44,799 nt of DNA from Mycobacterium sp. 1245805.9. Lineage in GTDB: Bacteria; Actinomycetota; Actinomycetes; Mycobacteriales; Mycobacteriaceae. Positions 28,909-36,935 of this stretch are shown here, in pieces. Numbering within the stretch: position 1 is the stretch's first letter; each line of letters opens with the position of its first letter. The stretch spans positions 1 to 44,799 of the forward strand of contig NZ_LZKR01000045.1 in assembly GCF_001672915.1 (NCBI RefSeq). The letters are read 5' to 3'. Made by a program: the position numbers and the translations under genes. The notes below the pieces were generated by a model. It did no database searches. It had not been told where the DNA came from and saw only the letters and a program-made list of their open reading frames with translations.

Positions 28909-28936
28909 ATCGGTCATTCGTGTAAGATACCCCTTG
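28904..28936. other. attL: left junction of the integrated element
   Basis: GTGCC at 28904-28908 is the exact core shared with attR; flanking bases are similar but not identical (ATTACCGTGCCGTC at attR against ATCACGGTGCCATC here). To the left is 13E12 coding sequence, to the right the element. An arm GATACCCC (28926-28933) lies 17 bp from the core; its inverse GGGGTATC lies 14 bp from the core at attR. In circular form these would make an attP with near-symmetrical arms, as serine integrases need. The integrase gene starts 30 bp away. Confidence 0.75.
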
Positions 28937-28966
28937 TAAGACCCGTTCCAGCCCGAGAGGCCCTGA

Positions 28967-30367
28967 GTGAAAACCGCCATCTACATCCGGCAGTCCCTCG
29001 ACCGCGACATGACCAAAGTGTCGGTCGAGTACCAGCGCGAGCAACTGCACAAGTTATGCGCCGCCAGGGGCTGGGACGCCCCGGTGGAATACCTCGACCG
29101 CAACGTGTCCGCGACCAAGGGCACCCGACCCGCCTACGCCGACCTGTGCGCTGACATCGCCAACGGTGCCGTGGGCCGGGTCGCCGTCTGGGACATGGAC
29201 CGGCTTCACCGCCAGCCCCGCGAGCTCGAAGACTTCATCGACCTGGCCGAGAAGCACAGCGTGGAGTTGGCGAACGTCGGCGGCGACGTAGACCTGTCCA
29301 CACCATCAGGGCGCATGTTTGCACGCATGAAGGGCACGGTGAGCAAGTACGAGTGCGAGCAAAAGAGTTTCCGGCAGAAGTCGGCCAACGAGGAACGCGC
29401 TAAGCGCGGAAAGGCGTGGAACATGCGAGTCTTCGGCTACGACGGCGACGAGATCGTCTGGGACGAAGCCAAGGCTCTTCGCGAGGCGTGCGAGGCGCTG
29501 CTGGACGGCGACTCCCTGTGGGGCATCGCCAAGCGGTGGAACGCGGCGGGCATCACCACGGTCAAGGGCAGCCAGTGGAGCGGGTCGCAGGTCCGCCAGG
29601 TGCTGCTGCGGCCCCGCAACGCGGGCCTGGCCGTCTACGACGTGCATGGCGCGACCCGTGGCGGCGGCACGATCCGCGACGCCATCCTGGAAGGCGTCGA
29701 GGTCAGTTGGCCCGCCATTGTTTCGCGTGACACCTACGACGCGGTGTACGGGGTGCTGAACGACCCGGCGCGGCACACCGGCAAGAAGCGGGCCCGCGCC
29801 TATCTGCTGTCCGGCCTGGCCTACTGCGGGCTGTGTGACCGCAAGATGGGCACGACCATGCGCAAGACCAAGACCGGCGCGAAACGCGTCGTCTATCAAT
29901 GCAAGAACGTCGGGTGCATGAAAGTCGTGCGCGACCTGTCCCGCACCGACGCGCACGTTGTCCGCGTGGTCACTGAGCGGCTGGCGCGGCCCGATGCCGC
30001 CAGGCTGTTCGCCAAGCCGACCGTGGACACCAAGGCGCTCGACAAGCGCGTCAACGAGATTCGCGGGCTGATCAAGGCAGCGGAGAACGAATACGACGAA
30101 GGCGTTATCAACGGGCGCGACCTGAAGCGGCGCAGGGACAAGCTGCAGCCTGAACTCGACGCCATTGGGGCCAAGCTGATTGGGGCCAACACCGGCCGCA
30201 AGTTGGACGGCTTGATCGGCCAGCCGGATGCCGCCGAGCGGTTCGCCGCCCTCGGCCTGGACCGCCGCCGCGCTGTCATCGACACCGTTGCAGCTGTGAC
30301 CATCCTGCCGACCACGAAGGCCGGAGGCGTGTTCGACCCGAAGGACATACGCATCGACTGGCGCTGA
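28967..30367 (+). CDS. int: large serine integrase
   Basis: 466 residues. The N-terminal resolvase domain starts MKTAIYIRQSLDRD; Ser10 is the nucleophile and the arginines of WDMDRLHRQ are catalytic-site residues. The recombinase domain spans about 150-265; the zinc ribbon has Cys287, Cys290, Cys312 and Cys317; a coiled-coil segment (NEIRGLIKAAENEYDEGVIN) follows, as in phage integrases that need a directionality factor. GTG 28967 has GAGAGG ahead of it. Length and target (13E12) match phiRv1 integrase. It catalyses integration at the attL/attR described here. Confidence 0.96.
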   Translation: MKTAIYIRQSLDRDMTKVSVEYQREQLHKLCAARGWDAPVEYLDRNVSATKGTRPAYADLCADIANGAVGRVAVWDMDRLHRQPRELEDFIDLAEKHSVELANVGGDVDLSTPSGRMFARMKGTVSKYECEQKSFRQKSANEERAKRGKAWNMRVFGYDGDEIVWDEAKALREACEALLDGDSLWGIAKRWNAAGITTVKGSQWSGSQVRQVLLRPRNAGLAVYDVHGATRGGGTIRDAILEGVEVSWPAIVSRDTYDAVYGVLNDPARHTGKKRARAYLLSGLAYCGLCDRKMGTTMRKTKTGAKRVVYQCKNVGCMKVVRDLSRTDAHVVRVVTERLARPDAARLFAKPTVDTKALDKRVNEIRGLIKAAENEYDEGVINGRDLKRRRDKLQPELDAIGAKLIGANTGRKLDGLIGQPDAAERFAALGLDRRRAVIDTVAAVTILPTTKAGGVFDPKDIRIDWR

Positions 30368-30385
30368 TTACATGCGGCCCGGCGG

Positions 30386-30420
30386 AAGGGCGGTTGGGCT
30401 TCGGCTCGGCCGCCCCTTTT
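30386..30420 (+). terminator. intrinsic-like terminator after the integrase gene
   Basis: AAGGGCGG pairs with CCGCCCCTT around an inner stem closed by a TTCG tetraloop and is followed by TTTT. It starts 19 bp after the integrase stop. Confidence 0.7.
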
Positions 30421-30675
30421 GCGCATTTCAGCTTTTGTCCCCCTGGCGCACGACACGCCGACCCCGCGACGACGCGCCGTGAATTTGCGGGGACATTGTC
30501 ATTGTCAATTTGGCTGCAAGCGACCTGTGCATCAAGCGTTTGCATTGTCAATATCGCCTGTCGCACAACGGTTTACCAAATTCGCCAATTAGTTGCCCCT
30601 CCGTACTATCGATCCCATAACCCGCGAATTGCTTTAGATCCAGAGGGTTTCAGACGATAGAAACGGATCAGGGAC
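30421..30675 (+). promoter_or_regulatory. control region upstream of the xis-like operon
   Basis: This AT-richer 255-bp stretch has no gene. It carries ATTGTCAAT at 30501-30509 and 30544-30552, the first preceded by another ATTGTC at 30495. The second sits in GCATTGTCAAT, repeated exactly at 39245-39255. These near-palindromes could be operator sites for the HTH protein, or -35 boxes (TTGACA on the minus strand). The early promoter of the element is expected here. Confidence 0.5.
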
Positions 30676-30858
30676 ATGGCCGAAGTAAGAGACCTCGAAC
30701 CGTCGATGTCTATTGCAGAAGTCTGCCGAGTGGGAAACGTCAGCGAGAAGGTCGTGATGGGCATGATCCGCAGCGGCAAACTGCCCGCCGTAAAGTTCGG
30801 CGGTGCGTGGCGCATACGCCCCGAAGTAGTCGCCGAACTGCTTGGAATCTCGGCATGA
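30676..30858 (+). CDS. excisionase-like helix-turn-helix protein (candidate directionality factor)
   Basis: 60 residues with a MerR/HTH_17 fold: MSIAEVCRVGNVSEKVVMGM is the helix-turn-helix, then the wing SGKLPAVKFGGAWRIRPEVV. The position next to a serine integrase and the resemblance in type to the phiRv1 directionality factor (a small HTH protein) suggest control of excision; repressor-like function is the alternative. The stop overlaps the next start (ATGA). Confidence 0.8.
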   Translation: MAEVRDLEPSMSIAEVCRVGNVSEKVVMGMIRSGKLPAVKFGGAWRIRPEVVAELLGISA

Positions 30859-30995
30859 CCGACGACGAGTACGCCGATTACGTCAAACGACTGGTTGACC
30901 GGGCACCCTCGCTTCGGCCCGATCAGGTAGTTCGCCTGTCCAGCTTGTTCGACGCGCCGCGCTTAGAACAGAACCCAAGCGCCAAGGCCCGATAG
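30855..30995 (+). CDS. 46-residue phage protein
   Basis: The frame starts with ATG inside the stop of the HTH gene (ATGA overlap), a strong sign of coupled translation. It begins MTDDEYADYVKRLVDRAPSL and ends with basic residues. The pattern DQVVRLSSLF is common in small mycobacterial prophage proteins next to xis. Function unknown. Confidence 0.65.
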   Translation: MTDDEYADYVKRLVDRAPSLRPDQVVRLSSLFDAPRLEQNPSAKAR

Positions 30996-31083
30996 GCCAT
31001 CGCCGCAGCAGGACGCACCCGGCACAACCACCCACGCACCGCAAGAGAGGACGGGTCAATGACACGAAAGGTTGAAAGTGACA

Positions 31084-31512
31084 ATGTCTTTCGAAGTAGA
31101 AGGCGTGCCACCGCTGCCCCTTAGAAACGGCGAGAGCCGAGGCAGTCAGACCCCGGCCCTCGCACAGCAGCAGTCGCAAGCCAACGACTACCGCCAGTCT
31201 AACAGACTGGTTGCATGGTTCGAAGTCGTCCTGTGGCGCGACCGGATGCTGGAACGTCTTGCCGTGCGGACCTTTCCGATGGTCGGCATACCGGCCTGGT
31301 GCGCCCTGTCCGATACGGACCCGGTCAAATTGGCGGCTGTGTTCGACGCTGCCAGCCATTGGGCGCTGCGCCTAGAAACATGCCAGCAGTCCAGGGCCGA
31401 GGCGTCACAGGCCATCTCAGCGGCACTGGACTGGGCCGCAGTGGCGCGCAGGAACCAGCAGCACGCCGAGTTCTACGCCGACAAGCCGTACCTGCACCGG
31501 GCGGCGTCGTGA
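31084..31512 (+). CDS. phage-type hypothetical protein, DUF2742-like
   Basis: 142 residues. The C-terminal half, rich in Trp, Ala and Arg (DTDPVKLAAVFDAASHWALR, then AALDWAAVARRNQQ), resembles the DUF2742 proteins of mycobacterial prophages; the assignment is from memory. ATG 31084 follows GAAAGG at about 10 bases. The stop overlaps the GTG start of the DUF3631 gene (GTGA), so the two are translated together. Likely a replication accessory or DNA-binding partner of the ATPase, by position only. Confidence 0.65.
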   Translation: MSFEVEGVPPLPLRNGESRGSQTPALAQQQSQANDYRQSNRLVAWFEVVLWRDRMLERLAVRTFPMVGIPAWCALSDTDPVKLAAVFDAASHWALRLETCQQSRAEASQAISAALDWAAVARRNQQHAEFYADKPYLHRAAS

Positions 31513-32645
31513 TCGCGCCCGAGGAATTCGCACTCGACACCGCGATGTTGCTCGAAGACATCGAGGCATTCCTAGACAGATTCGTTGTCTACCCGTCCAT
31601 TCACGCCAGGCGTGCCCACACGCTGTGGATAGCACACACCCACCTCATGGAGTGCTGGGAGTCCACGCCGCGCATCGCGTTCCTATCGCCGGAGCCGGGG
31701 AGCGGTAAGAGCCGCGCCCTGGAAGTCACCGAACCGCTTGTGCCACGGCCCATTCATTCGGTCAACACCACACCGGCCTACCTGTTCCGCAAGGTCTCCG
31801 ACGAGGCGGGTCTGCCCACCATCCTCTATGACGAGGTCGACACCGTATTCGGCAAGGGTGTCAGAGGCAACGGCGACACCGAAGGCGTGCGGGGCATGAT
31901 CAACGCCGGTCACCGCAAGGGCGCGACAGCGGGCCGATGCGTGGTGCGCGGCAAGCTAATTGAGACAGAGGAACTGGCAGCCTACTGCCCGGTGGCACTG
32001 GCCGGACTGAACGATCTACCGGACACCCTGATGTCTCGTAGCGTCGTGGTCCGCATGCGCCGCCGCACCGCCGAGGAAAGCATCGAACCGTGGCGTCCAC
32101 GCATCAACGGACCAGAAGCGGCAAAACTGCTTGCACGCCTGCAGGAATGGGCTGCAGACGGGAAACAGTACCTAGTGGGAGAGGATTGGTGGCCGAAAAT
32201 GCCCAAGGGTGTCGAGGACCGGGACGCCGACATCTGGGAGGCGCTGCTGGCAGTCGCGGACCTGGCCGGACCAGGGTGGGCCAACGACGCACGCGTATCC
32301 GCTGTAACCCTCGTAACCGATTCCAAGACAAGGCAACCTAGCCTGGGCATCCTTCTGCTGCACGACATCAAGAAGGTTTTCGCCAGGGCTCGCACCGACA
32401 AGCTGACGACCGATGGCGTCATCTCCGGTCTGATCAACACACCCGACAGCCCGTGGTCGCGGATACGCAAGGGTGAGGCCATCGATCCGACCTACCTGGC
32501 CAGCAAGCTACGCGACTACGACATCGGCCCCAAGGCGCAACGGATCAAAGATGACGTCTTCAAGGGCTATTCGCGGGCGCAATTTGAGGACGCGTGGAAG
32601 CGGTACCCGCTGCCAGTCGATGACGAAGAGGACGGCGGGCTGTGA
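31509..32645 (+). CDS. DUF3631 P-loop ATPase (replication-type)
   Basis: 378 residues. Walker A is PEPGSGKSRA (Gly64-Ser68) and Walker B is ILYDEVD (Asp108, Glu109). Sensor-like motifs are LAGLNDLPDTLMSRSVVVRM and a later Arg-rich segment. The C-terminal ~100 residues look like a winged helix (RTDKLTTDGVISGLINT). DUF3631 is found in phage/plasmid primase-helicase-type proteins, but the primase part is missing here, so it is likely a helicase or loader. It lies directly before the GTTAC repeat array, which it may act on. Confidence 0.85.
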   Translation: MIAPEEFALDTAMLLEDIEAFLDRFVVYPSIHARRAHTLWIAHTHLMECWESTPRIAFLSPEPGSGKSRALEVTEPLVPRPIHSVNTTPAYLFRKVSDEAGLPTILYDEVDTVFGKGVRGNGDTEGVRGMINAGHRKGATAGRCVVRGKLIETEELAAYCPVALAGLNDLPDTLMSRSVVVRMRRRTAEESIEPWRPRINGPEAAKLLARLQEWAADGKQYLVGEDWWPKMPKGVEDRDADIWEALLAVADLAGPGWANDARVSAVTLVTDSKTRQPSLGILLLHDIKKVFARARTDKLTTDGVISGLINTPDSPWSRIRKGEAIDPTYLASKLRDYDIGPKAQRIKDDVFKGYSRAQFEDAWKRYPLPVDDEEDGGL

Positions 32646-32663
32646 GGCCGTCACCCAAAAATC

Positions 32664-32812
32664 CGGTTACATCGGTTACACGCGTTACATCCCAGGTCAG
32701 GGCACACGAGTGTTGTAACCGGACGTAACTATTGCAACCGCAGCCGATTTGGCCCTAGTTACGGAGTTACCATCTCTGGCCTGCGCCGTAACGGCCGTAA
32801 CCGCTGTAACCG
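32664..32812. repeat. GTTAC/GTAAC repeat array (candidate origin or iterons)
   Basis: Eleven copies of a GTTAC core lie within 149 bp. Three direct copies start at 32666, 32675 and 32684 (9-bp period; full unit CGGTTACAT). Three inverted copies start at 32715, 32725 and 32734 (the last GCAAC). Two direct copies start at 32758 and 32766, and three inverted ones at 32788, 32797 and 32806 (again 9 bp). The spacer between the DUF3631 gene and the HNH-type gene has no better coding explanation. Iterons at phage or plasmid origins, or a partition or operator site, are the likely explanations. Confidence 0.7.
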
Positions 32813-32884
32813 GCCCCACCAGACCACAAATACCTACACGTGACAGGAAGAAGTCATCGAATTGCCCAGGTGCACAACGAGACT

Positions 32885-32898
32885 ATCCCATCTGGGAC
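32885..32898. promoter_or_regulatory. ATCCCA-TC-TGGGAC palindrome, operator-like
   Basis: One of three copies of a CCCAnnTGGGAC palindrome in the element; the others are in tandem at 38810-38849. It lies 48 bp upstream of the HNH-type gene, a place suited to a promoter operator. Confidence 0.45.
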
Positions 32899-32945
32899 AG
32901 TGCCGACAATTGCGCCGCGGAACGATTTCATGTGACACTTCGCAG

Positions 32946-33290
32946 ATGTCCGGATACGAACAGGCCCACCGCAAAGCGCGAAAGCTGTTGCGGCCCAGAT
33001 GTCAACGCTGCCGGAGCGCGCACCGCCTGCAGGCCGCGCTGCGACCGGACGCCCCGCCAAAGAACCTGCGCTTCGATGCGACCCGAAACTGTTGGTACTC
33101 AATCGATCCGACCGATTATGGAACGCTGTGTGCCTCGTGCCATTTGATGCTCGACTACCGGCTTCGCACGGCGGACAGTCGCTTTCAGCAGGCTGCCCAA
33201 CGCGCCCCCAGATGCCGCGAGTGCGGCGGGCCGATGATGGCGGGACAGCAGGGAGCGCACCTGTCGTGTATGGCAGCCGCCGTGCCCTGA
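32946..33290 (+). CDS. HNH-like / zinc-finger phage protein
   Basis: 114 residues with two cysteine pairs of HNH type: CQRCRSAHRLQ early and GTLCASCHLMLD later, plus a third CRECGG zinc knuckle near the C-terminus. Between the pairs is a Trp/Tyr-bearing strand (RNCWYSIDPTDYG). This resembles the small HNH proteins of mycobacteriophages that often serve packaging, but catalytic His/Asn residues are not clear. ATG 32946 (MSGYEQAHRKARKLLRPRC) is chosen; the frame is open upstream. Confidence 0.65.
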   Translation: MSGYEQAHRKARKLLRPRCQRCRSAHRLQAALRPDAPPKNLRFDATRNCWYSIDPTDYGTLCASCHLMLDYRLRTADSRFQQAAQRAPRCRECGGPMMAGQQGAHLSCMAAAVP

Positions 33291-33379
33291 GTTATTGCGC
33301 CACAAAGTGGTTCGCCACGACATGACGGCAGGCGGGGCTATGCTGAGCCTATTAGGCCCGAATTACTCAGGAGGACAAC

Positions 33380-34117
33380 ATGACTCAAGCGACGTTCGGA
33401 AGTCGCAGGGCGCCGGCGTACCCGCCGCCTCTCCCGCCCTTCAATGCTGAGGTCAGTGGGTGCGACCCTATCGAGCATCTTTGGAGGACACAGCAGGCCG
33501 TTCACAAGCACAATAGCGATTGGCGCGCCAGCTTCCCGGCCGGGATTGACCCGCAGATCCTCAAGGACAGCGCGGGGCTGTACCAGATCAGTGACGGTGC
33601 GTTGGCGCTCGGCCCGGCGCTCGACGCGGCGAAGGCCCACGCCGACGCCGCCGGGGCCAAGGTCGACGGTGCCGTGAAGGGTCAGCGGGTCGACACCAGC
33701 GATGTCGCGGCCCAGCTCGCCGCCGACCGCTTCTGGCGCAGGGCTGAGCGCACGCTGGAAAGCATCACGGGCGCGCCGAAACTTGCTCAGGCAGCGCAGG
33801 ATCTGATTGCCAACGCCAACGACGCTCAAATCCCTGTCCTGGCGGAGGAACTCGGTCCATACCTGGCGAGCCGTAACGTGCCGACCGGCTGGCTTTCAAA
33901 TGCGTTGGCGGCGAGGGTTCCTGGGCTGTCCGACGCGCAGGCGGACGCGACCCTGCTGGCCCGACAGTACGCGGTCCTTGCTCAGAATCACGCCAACCTG
34001 ACAAAGGCTTTCGCGGCCGACACGAATCCGCCGCCGCTGCTCGACCCGTACTCGGAGGCCATCACCAGCGTCCCATACGACAATGGCGAGCCTTTCAACC
34101 CGACCGACGCCGAATAG
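33380..34117 (+). CDS. hypothetical element protein, 245 aa
   Basis: ATG 33380 follows AGGAGG at ideal distance. The protein is hydrophilic and mostly helical by eye, with Ala/Asp-rich stretches (AAKAHADAAGAKVDGAVKG, AAQLAADRFWRRAERTLE) and a Pro-rich N-terminus (YPPPLPPFNAEV). No membrane helix or catalytic motif is seen. I do not recognise it. Its position after the replication module suggests a phage-specific accessory protein. Confidence 0.7.
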   Translation: MTQATFGSRRAPAYPPPLPPFNAEVSGCDPIEHLWRTQQAVHKHNSDWRASFPAGIDPQILKDSAGLYQISDGALALGPALDAAKAHADAAGAKVDGAVKGQRVDTSDVAAQLAADRFWRRAERTLESITGAPKLAQAAQDLIANANDAQIPVLAEELGPYLASRNVPTGWLSNALAARVPGLSDAQADATLLARQYAVLAQNHANLTKAFAADTNPPPLLDPYSEAITSVPYDNGEPFNPTDAE

Positions 34118-34420
34118 CGATGGCCGCAGCACCAGCAAGTCGCGGGCGTAATCCAACACCCGAGGTGGTGGCTTCGGTCTGCATCGGGCACGGCTCCGGC
34201 GGGCGGCCCACATCCTCGGGGTTGTCCGGCTGGGCCGTCTTGCTCAGTGGCGTCTCCCACACGATCGTTTTGCGGCGGCGGTGGCCTCTGGGCAAGGTTC
34301 GGCGGCGGGGGAGCTGTCGAAGCACCGAGACGGGGCGTCTGCGCTGCTGGGCGCTTCGGCTTGCTCCGGCTTCCTCGCCGCCGTCTCCACATTCCGTTTA
34401 GGTGAAAGTTAGGAACCGTA
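34118..34420. other. about 300-bp stretch of uncertain coding status
   Basis: A plus-strand frame (ATG 34120 to 34401, 93 codons) starts 2 bp behind the previous stop, but its Arg/Ser-rich product looks unnatural and it has no own ribosome site. A minus-strand frame contains a plausible-looking VWETPLSKTAQPDNPEDV segment but lacks a good start. I see no convincing gene. GGAA just before 34421 serves the next gene. Confidence 0.4.
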
Positions 34421-34753
34421 ATGGGTGAGGCGACAGTGGAATTCATAGCTGCGGTTGCGCGAGAGACCGGAGTGCCGGAGTGGCTGCTGACGCAAGGCGG
34501 CAACAACACCACGGAGGGCATCTGGGAGCGGGCCAGACAGGCGGTTGACTGGAAGTACGCCACCGCGCCGCAGACGCCGCTGCCGACAGCAGCTGTCTCT
34601 GTGTCGCTACCGTACGAGCCGATAACGCCGCAGCGCTGCGTCCCCGATGGTGATTACCTCGCGGCGTGGCGCAGCGGGAGGCTGGCACCGGTCGGGATTC
34701 CAGCACCGCCGCCGCGTTGTACCGGGGAGGGGCACCGTGACGCCGGGCCTTAA
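34421..34753 (+). CDS. hypothetical element protein, 110 aa
   Basis: The ATG follows TTAGGAA at a suitable distance. Residues 1-45 (MGEATVEFIAAVARETGVPE then WLLTQGGNN and WERARQAVDWK) look like a compact helical domain; the second half is Pro-rich and may be disordered. No family recognised. The stop lies 54 bp before the low-GC pair that starts at 34808. Confidence 0.6.
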   Translation: MGEATVEFIAAVARETGVPEWLLTQGGNNTTEGIWERARQAVDWKYATAPQTPLPTAAVSVSLPYEPITPQRCVPDGDYLAAWRSGRLAPVGIPAPPPRCTGEGHRDAGP

Positions 34754-34807
34754 CCGCCGTCCATCAACTTGGCCCCACGCTGCAGACCTGCTGCTAACGT
34801 CCAGTAC

Positions 34808-35383
34808 ATGCCGGGTCGTGAAGCCATGCATGAGAAGGGTAGGCAGGGCGTCGATCTCGCTCGCAAGATTTTGGAGAGCACAACCTGGATTGAATTGCCG
34901 TTTGACTCTGCTGAGAATGAGGCCGTCTGCACACTCCATCTTTTAGATGGCACTGACAAGTGCTTCGACGCGATGGGTTTTATTCTTCGTGACACAAAGA
35001 CGCCCCTTTACGTGGAAGCTAAAAATTATGATTCGAGCGGCGGAAGTCAGGCTGCCGCGTACAACGAGTTCTTAGCCAACGCCTACAGCATCACGGCCAA
35101 AGACCTCGAATCTGGTGTCGACGGCAAGCGGGAGTTCATGTGGTTTACAAAGCATCCATTCTCGCTCAAGAAATGGCCTGAGCTAATTAGCATGGACGCC
35201 ATTAGTGCAGCACTTCAAGCACATTCGTCGGTGTTGAAGGGTAAGATCATCAGCGCGGATACTTTAAAGCTCGTTTCAGAGAGATTATGGCTAATCGTTG
35301 TACACCATAAACAAACGGAGTTAACACTGACGCCCGATGAACTCGGTCGCATTGAAGGTATGCTAAATCGGAAGAGGCGATAA
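34808..35383 (+). CDS. PD-(D/E)XK-like nuclease-fold protein, first gene of a low-GC pair
   Basis: 191 residues. FDAMGF (Asp54) followed by PLYVEAKNY (Glu70, Lys72) fits the D-Xn-E-X-K core of the PD-(D/E)XK nuclease superfamily; a helix with EKGRQGVDLARKILE near the N-terminus may provide another acidic residue. TAACGT at 34795-34800 ends 7 bases before ATG 34808, consistent with a leaderless own promoter. Base composition is clearly lower in GC than the chromosome. The next gene starts 1 bp after its stop, so the two act together. A restriction or abortive-infection role is inferred; no named system is recognised. Confidence 0.7.
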   Translation: MPGREAMHEKGRQGVDLARKILESTTWIELPFDSAENEAVCTLHLLDGTDKCFDAMGFILRDTKTPLYVEAKNYDSSGGSQAAAYNEFLANAYSITAKDLESGVDGKREFMWFTKHPFSLKKWPELISMDAISAALQAHSSVLKGKIISADTLKLVSERLWLIVVHHKQTELTLTPDELGRIEGMLNRKRR

Positions 35384-35384
35384 A

Positions 35385-36815
35385 TTGTCCACTCCCTCAG
35401 CTATTCAGCAGGCAGTTGATGCAGCGATGCAGGCACCGACGCCTGACCAGATCATTGCCGGCGTGAAGCAGATCGTGGCTAAAGAGGTCGACACGTTGAA
35501 TCCTGGTGTGAACATCGAATACACCGACTACTTTAACCACACCTATGTTCCCGACATGGTTCTGAAGTTCCCTGGTCGCGGCGAAGAATGCCGCCCGCTC
35601 TACATTCGAAATTCGCTACGGGTAAGCCCGATCATCGAGGACGTGCAAACCCTCGAACCACGTCAACCGGTGATGCTTGGACTTCGACCAGCGGACCCAG
35701 AGTCTGATGAAGGTGTACGTTCTGTGGCGCGTCACACCAAGCGCGTGCTGGTGACCGACATCGGGTCGCTGGATGTATTCAGCCAGTCACTAAGTCAGGT
35801 GAATGATGCGGCCGCCCCCCTAAAAGGCGTCTTGCGAGCCAATTTATTGAAATCTGGGCGCGGCATGATGACCACATCCGATATTGATGACATTCAGAAT
35901 GTTGTTCAAGAGGTCGTGTCTCTTGACGCTGAGACCGCTGCTAGCGGTATCAGCAAGCTTGATCAATTAACGGACAATCTGTACGCCGAGGATGGGTCGC
36001 TACAGATAGGACGGGTCGGGCGAATCATTCAAGCGTCTGTATCGCCAGTGCTAATGCGGAATCTGCTTTCAGAAAGCGGTCGATTATCAGACAGCGATGT
36101 GCGGGTCATCTTGCCTTATCTATTGGGTCGGAACGAAGTTGCCACGAATGAAGATCTATGGGTGACGGTTGCGGAGCTCATTGACCTTGAAGACGTCGAA
36201 AATGTGCCGGAGATAGAGGGTGTGAACCTCAATCGATTGCTGAACTTGACAGCGCTCTCGCGGTGGACTGCATCCCGTGCTGAACTCGTCTTTAACAACG
36301 AGTTCGACGTCGAAGCGCTCACGGAGATTTCGGAACTGTCCCGCACAGAGTGGGCCGTCCGTGCCGGTAAATTGACCGCGACAATTGGTCCTTGGCGCAT
36401 CATATTCGTAAGCGGAGACAATAGAAGGCTGAAAGGCGCGACCGACTACCCCGCCGTTGATTGGCGAGACATATCAACGGTTGCGAACGCGCTGATCATG
36501 GAGTCGGCTTCACTGCGGGGCGTAACTCGTCGACTGACCATCAGCGCTGAAGAGTCAGCCAACGTGGCGCAGGACGTCGCTGACGTAACAGCGACGTTGG
36601 AGGACTCTTATCGTGTCCACCACCTAACGGTGCGACTTCCCGCCTCGGCGTCGCCCGACTCGTTGATCGAAGTCGAGTTTCCCAAGGGTCTTGCTACCGT
36701 CGTTCGCGGGCCATGTGTCGCCCTGGGAGAACTCGGCACCATTGCGATCCGCCTTCTTGGTCACAGATACCCGGTGGAGCCAGACTGGCTAATCGGCCAC
36801 GAGTCTGGCGCGTGA
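35385..36815 (+). CDS. unrecognised 476-aa protein, second gene of the low-GC pair
   Basis: TTG 35385 starts 1 bp after the previous TAA; coupling explains the missing ribosome site. Residues ~45-72 (YFNHTYVPDMVLKFPGRG, then PLYIR) could be a worn PD-(D/E)XK core, with Arg in place of the ExK lysine. The middle (100-300) is helical and acidic, with LLSESGRLSDSDVRVILPYL; the last 150 residues look beta-rich (GPWRIIFVSGDNRR, VHHLTVRLPASAS). No transmembrane helix. I do not recognise the family. Low GC and its place in element cargo suggest defence or anti-competitor function. Confidence 0.75.
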   Translation: MSTPSAIQQAVDAAMQAPTPDQIIAGVKQIVAKEVDTLNPGVNIEYTDYFNHTYVPDMVLKFPGRGEECRPLYIRNSLRVSPIIEDVQTLEPRQPVMLGLRPADPESDEGVRSVARHTKRVLVTDIGSLDVFSQSLSQVNDAAAPLKGVLRANLLKSGRGMMTTSDIDDIQNVVQEVVSLDAETAASGISKLDQLTDNLYAEDGSLQIGRVGRIIQASVSPVLMRNLLSESGRLSDSDVRVILPYLLGRNEVATNEDLWVTVAELIDLEDVENVPEIEGVNLNRLLNLTALSRWTASRAELVFNNEFDVEALTEISELSRTEWAVRAGKLTATIGPWRIIFVSGDNRRLKGATDYPAVDWRDISTVANALIMESASLRGVTRRLTISAEESANVAQDVADVTATLEDSYRVHHLTVRLPASASPDSLIEVEFPKGLATVVRGPCVALGELGTIAIRLLGHRYPVEPDWLIGHESGA

Positions 36816-36935
36816 CTGGGCCGCAGTAGTGACGGCGGCATCCCAACGGCGCGTGATGCGGGATCAACACCACCCTCGCGGCGATACCACCCTCGGACGC
36901 TTCCATGAGCGGGAGATGAGGCCTAGCCTCGAAAC

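Noticed and set aside
32664..32812. CRISPR array or tRNA-like structure as explanation for the GTTAC repeats
   Set aside because: Units are 9 bp in both orientations without spacers of uniform length, and no cloverleaf can be drawn.
34120..34401. 93-codon plus-strand frame after the 245-aa element protein
   Set aside because: It has no ribosome site of its own and an unnatural Arg/Ser-rich product. Kept only as an uncertain region.
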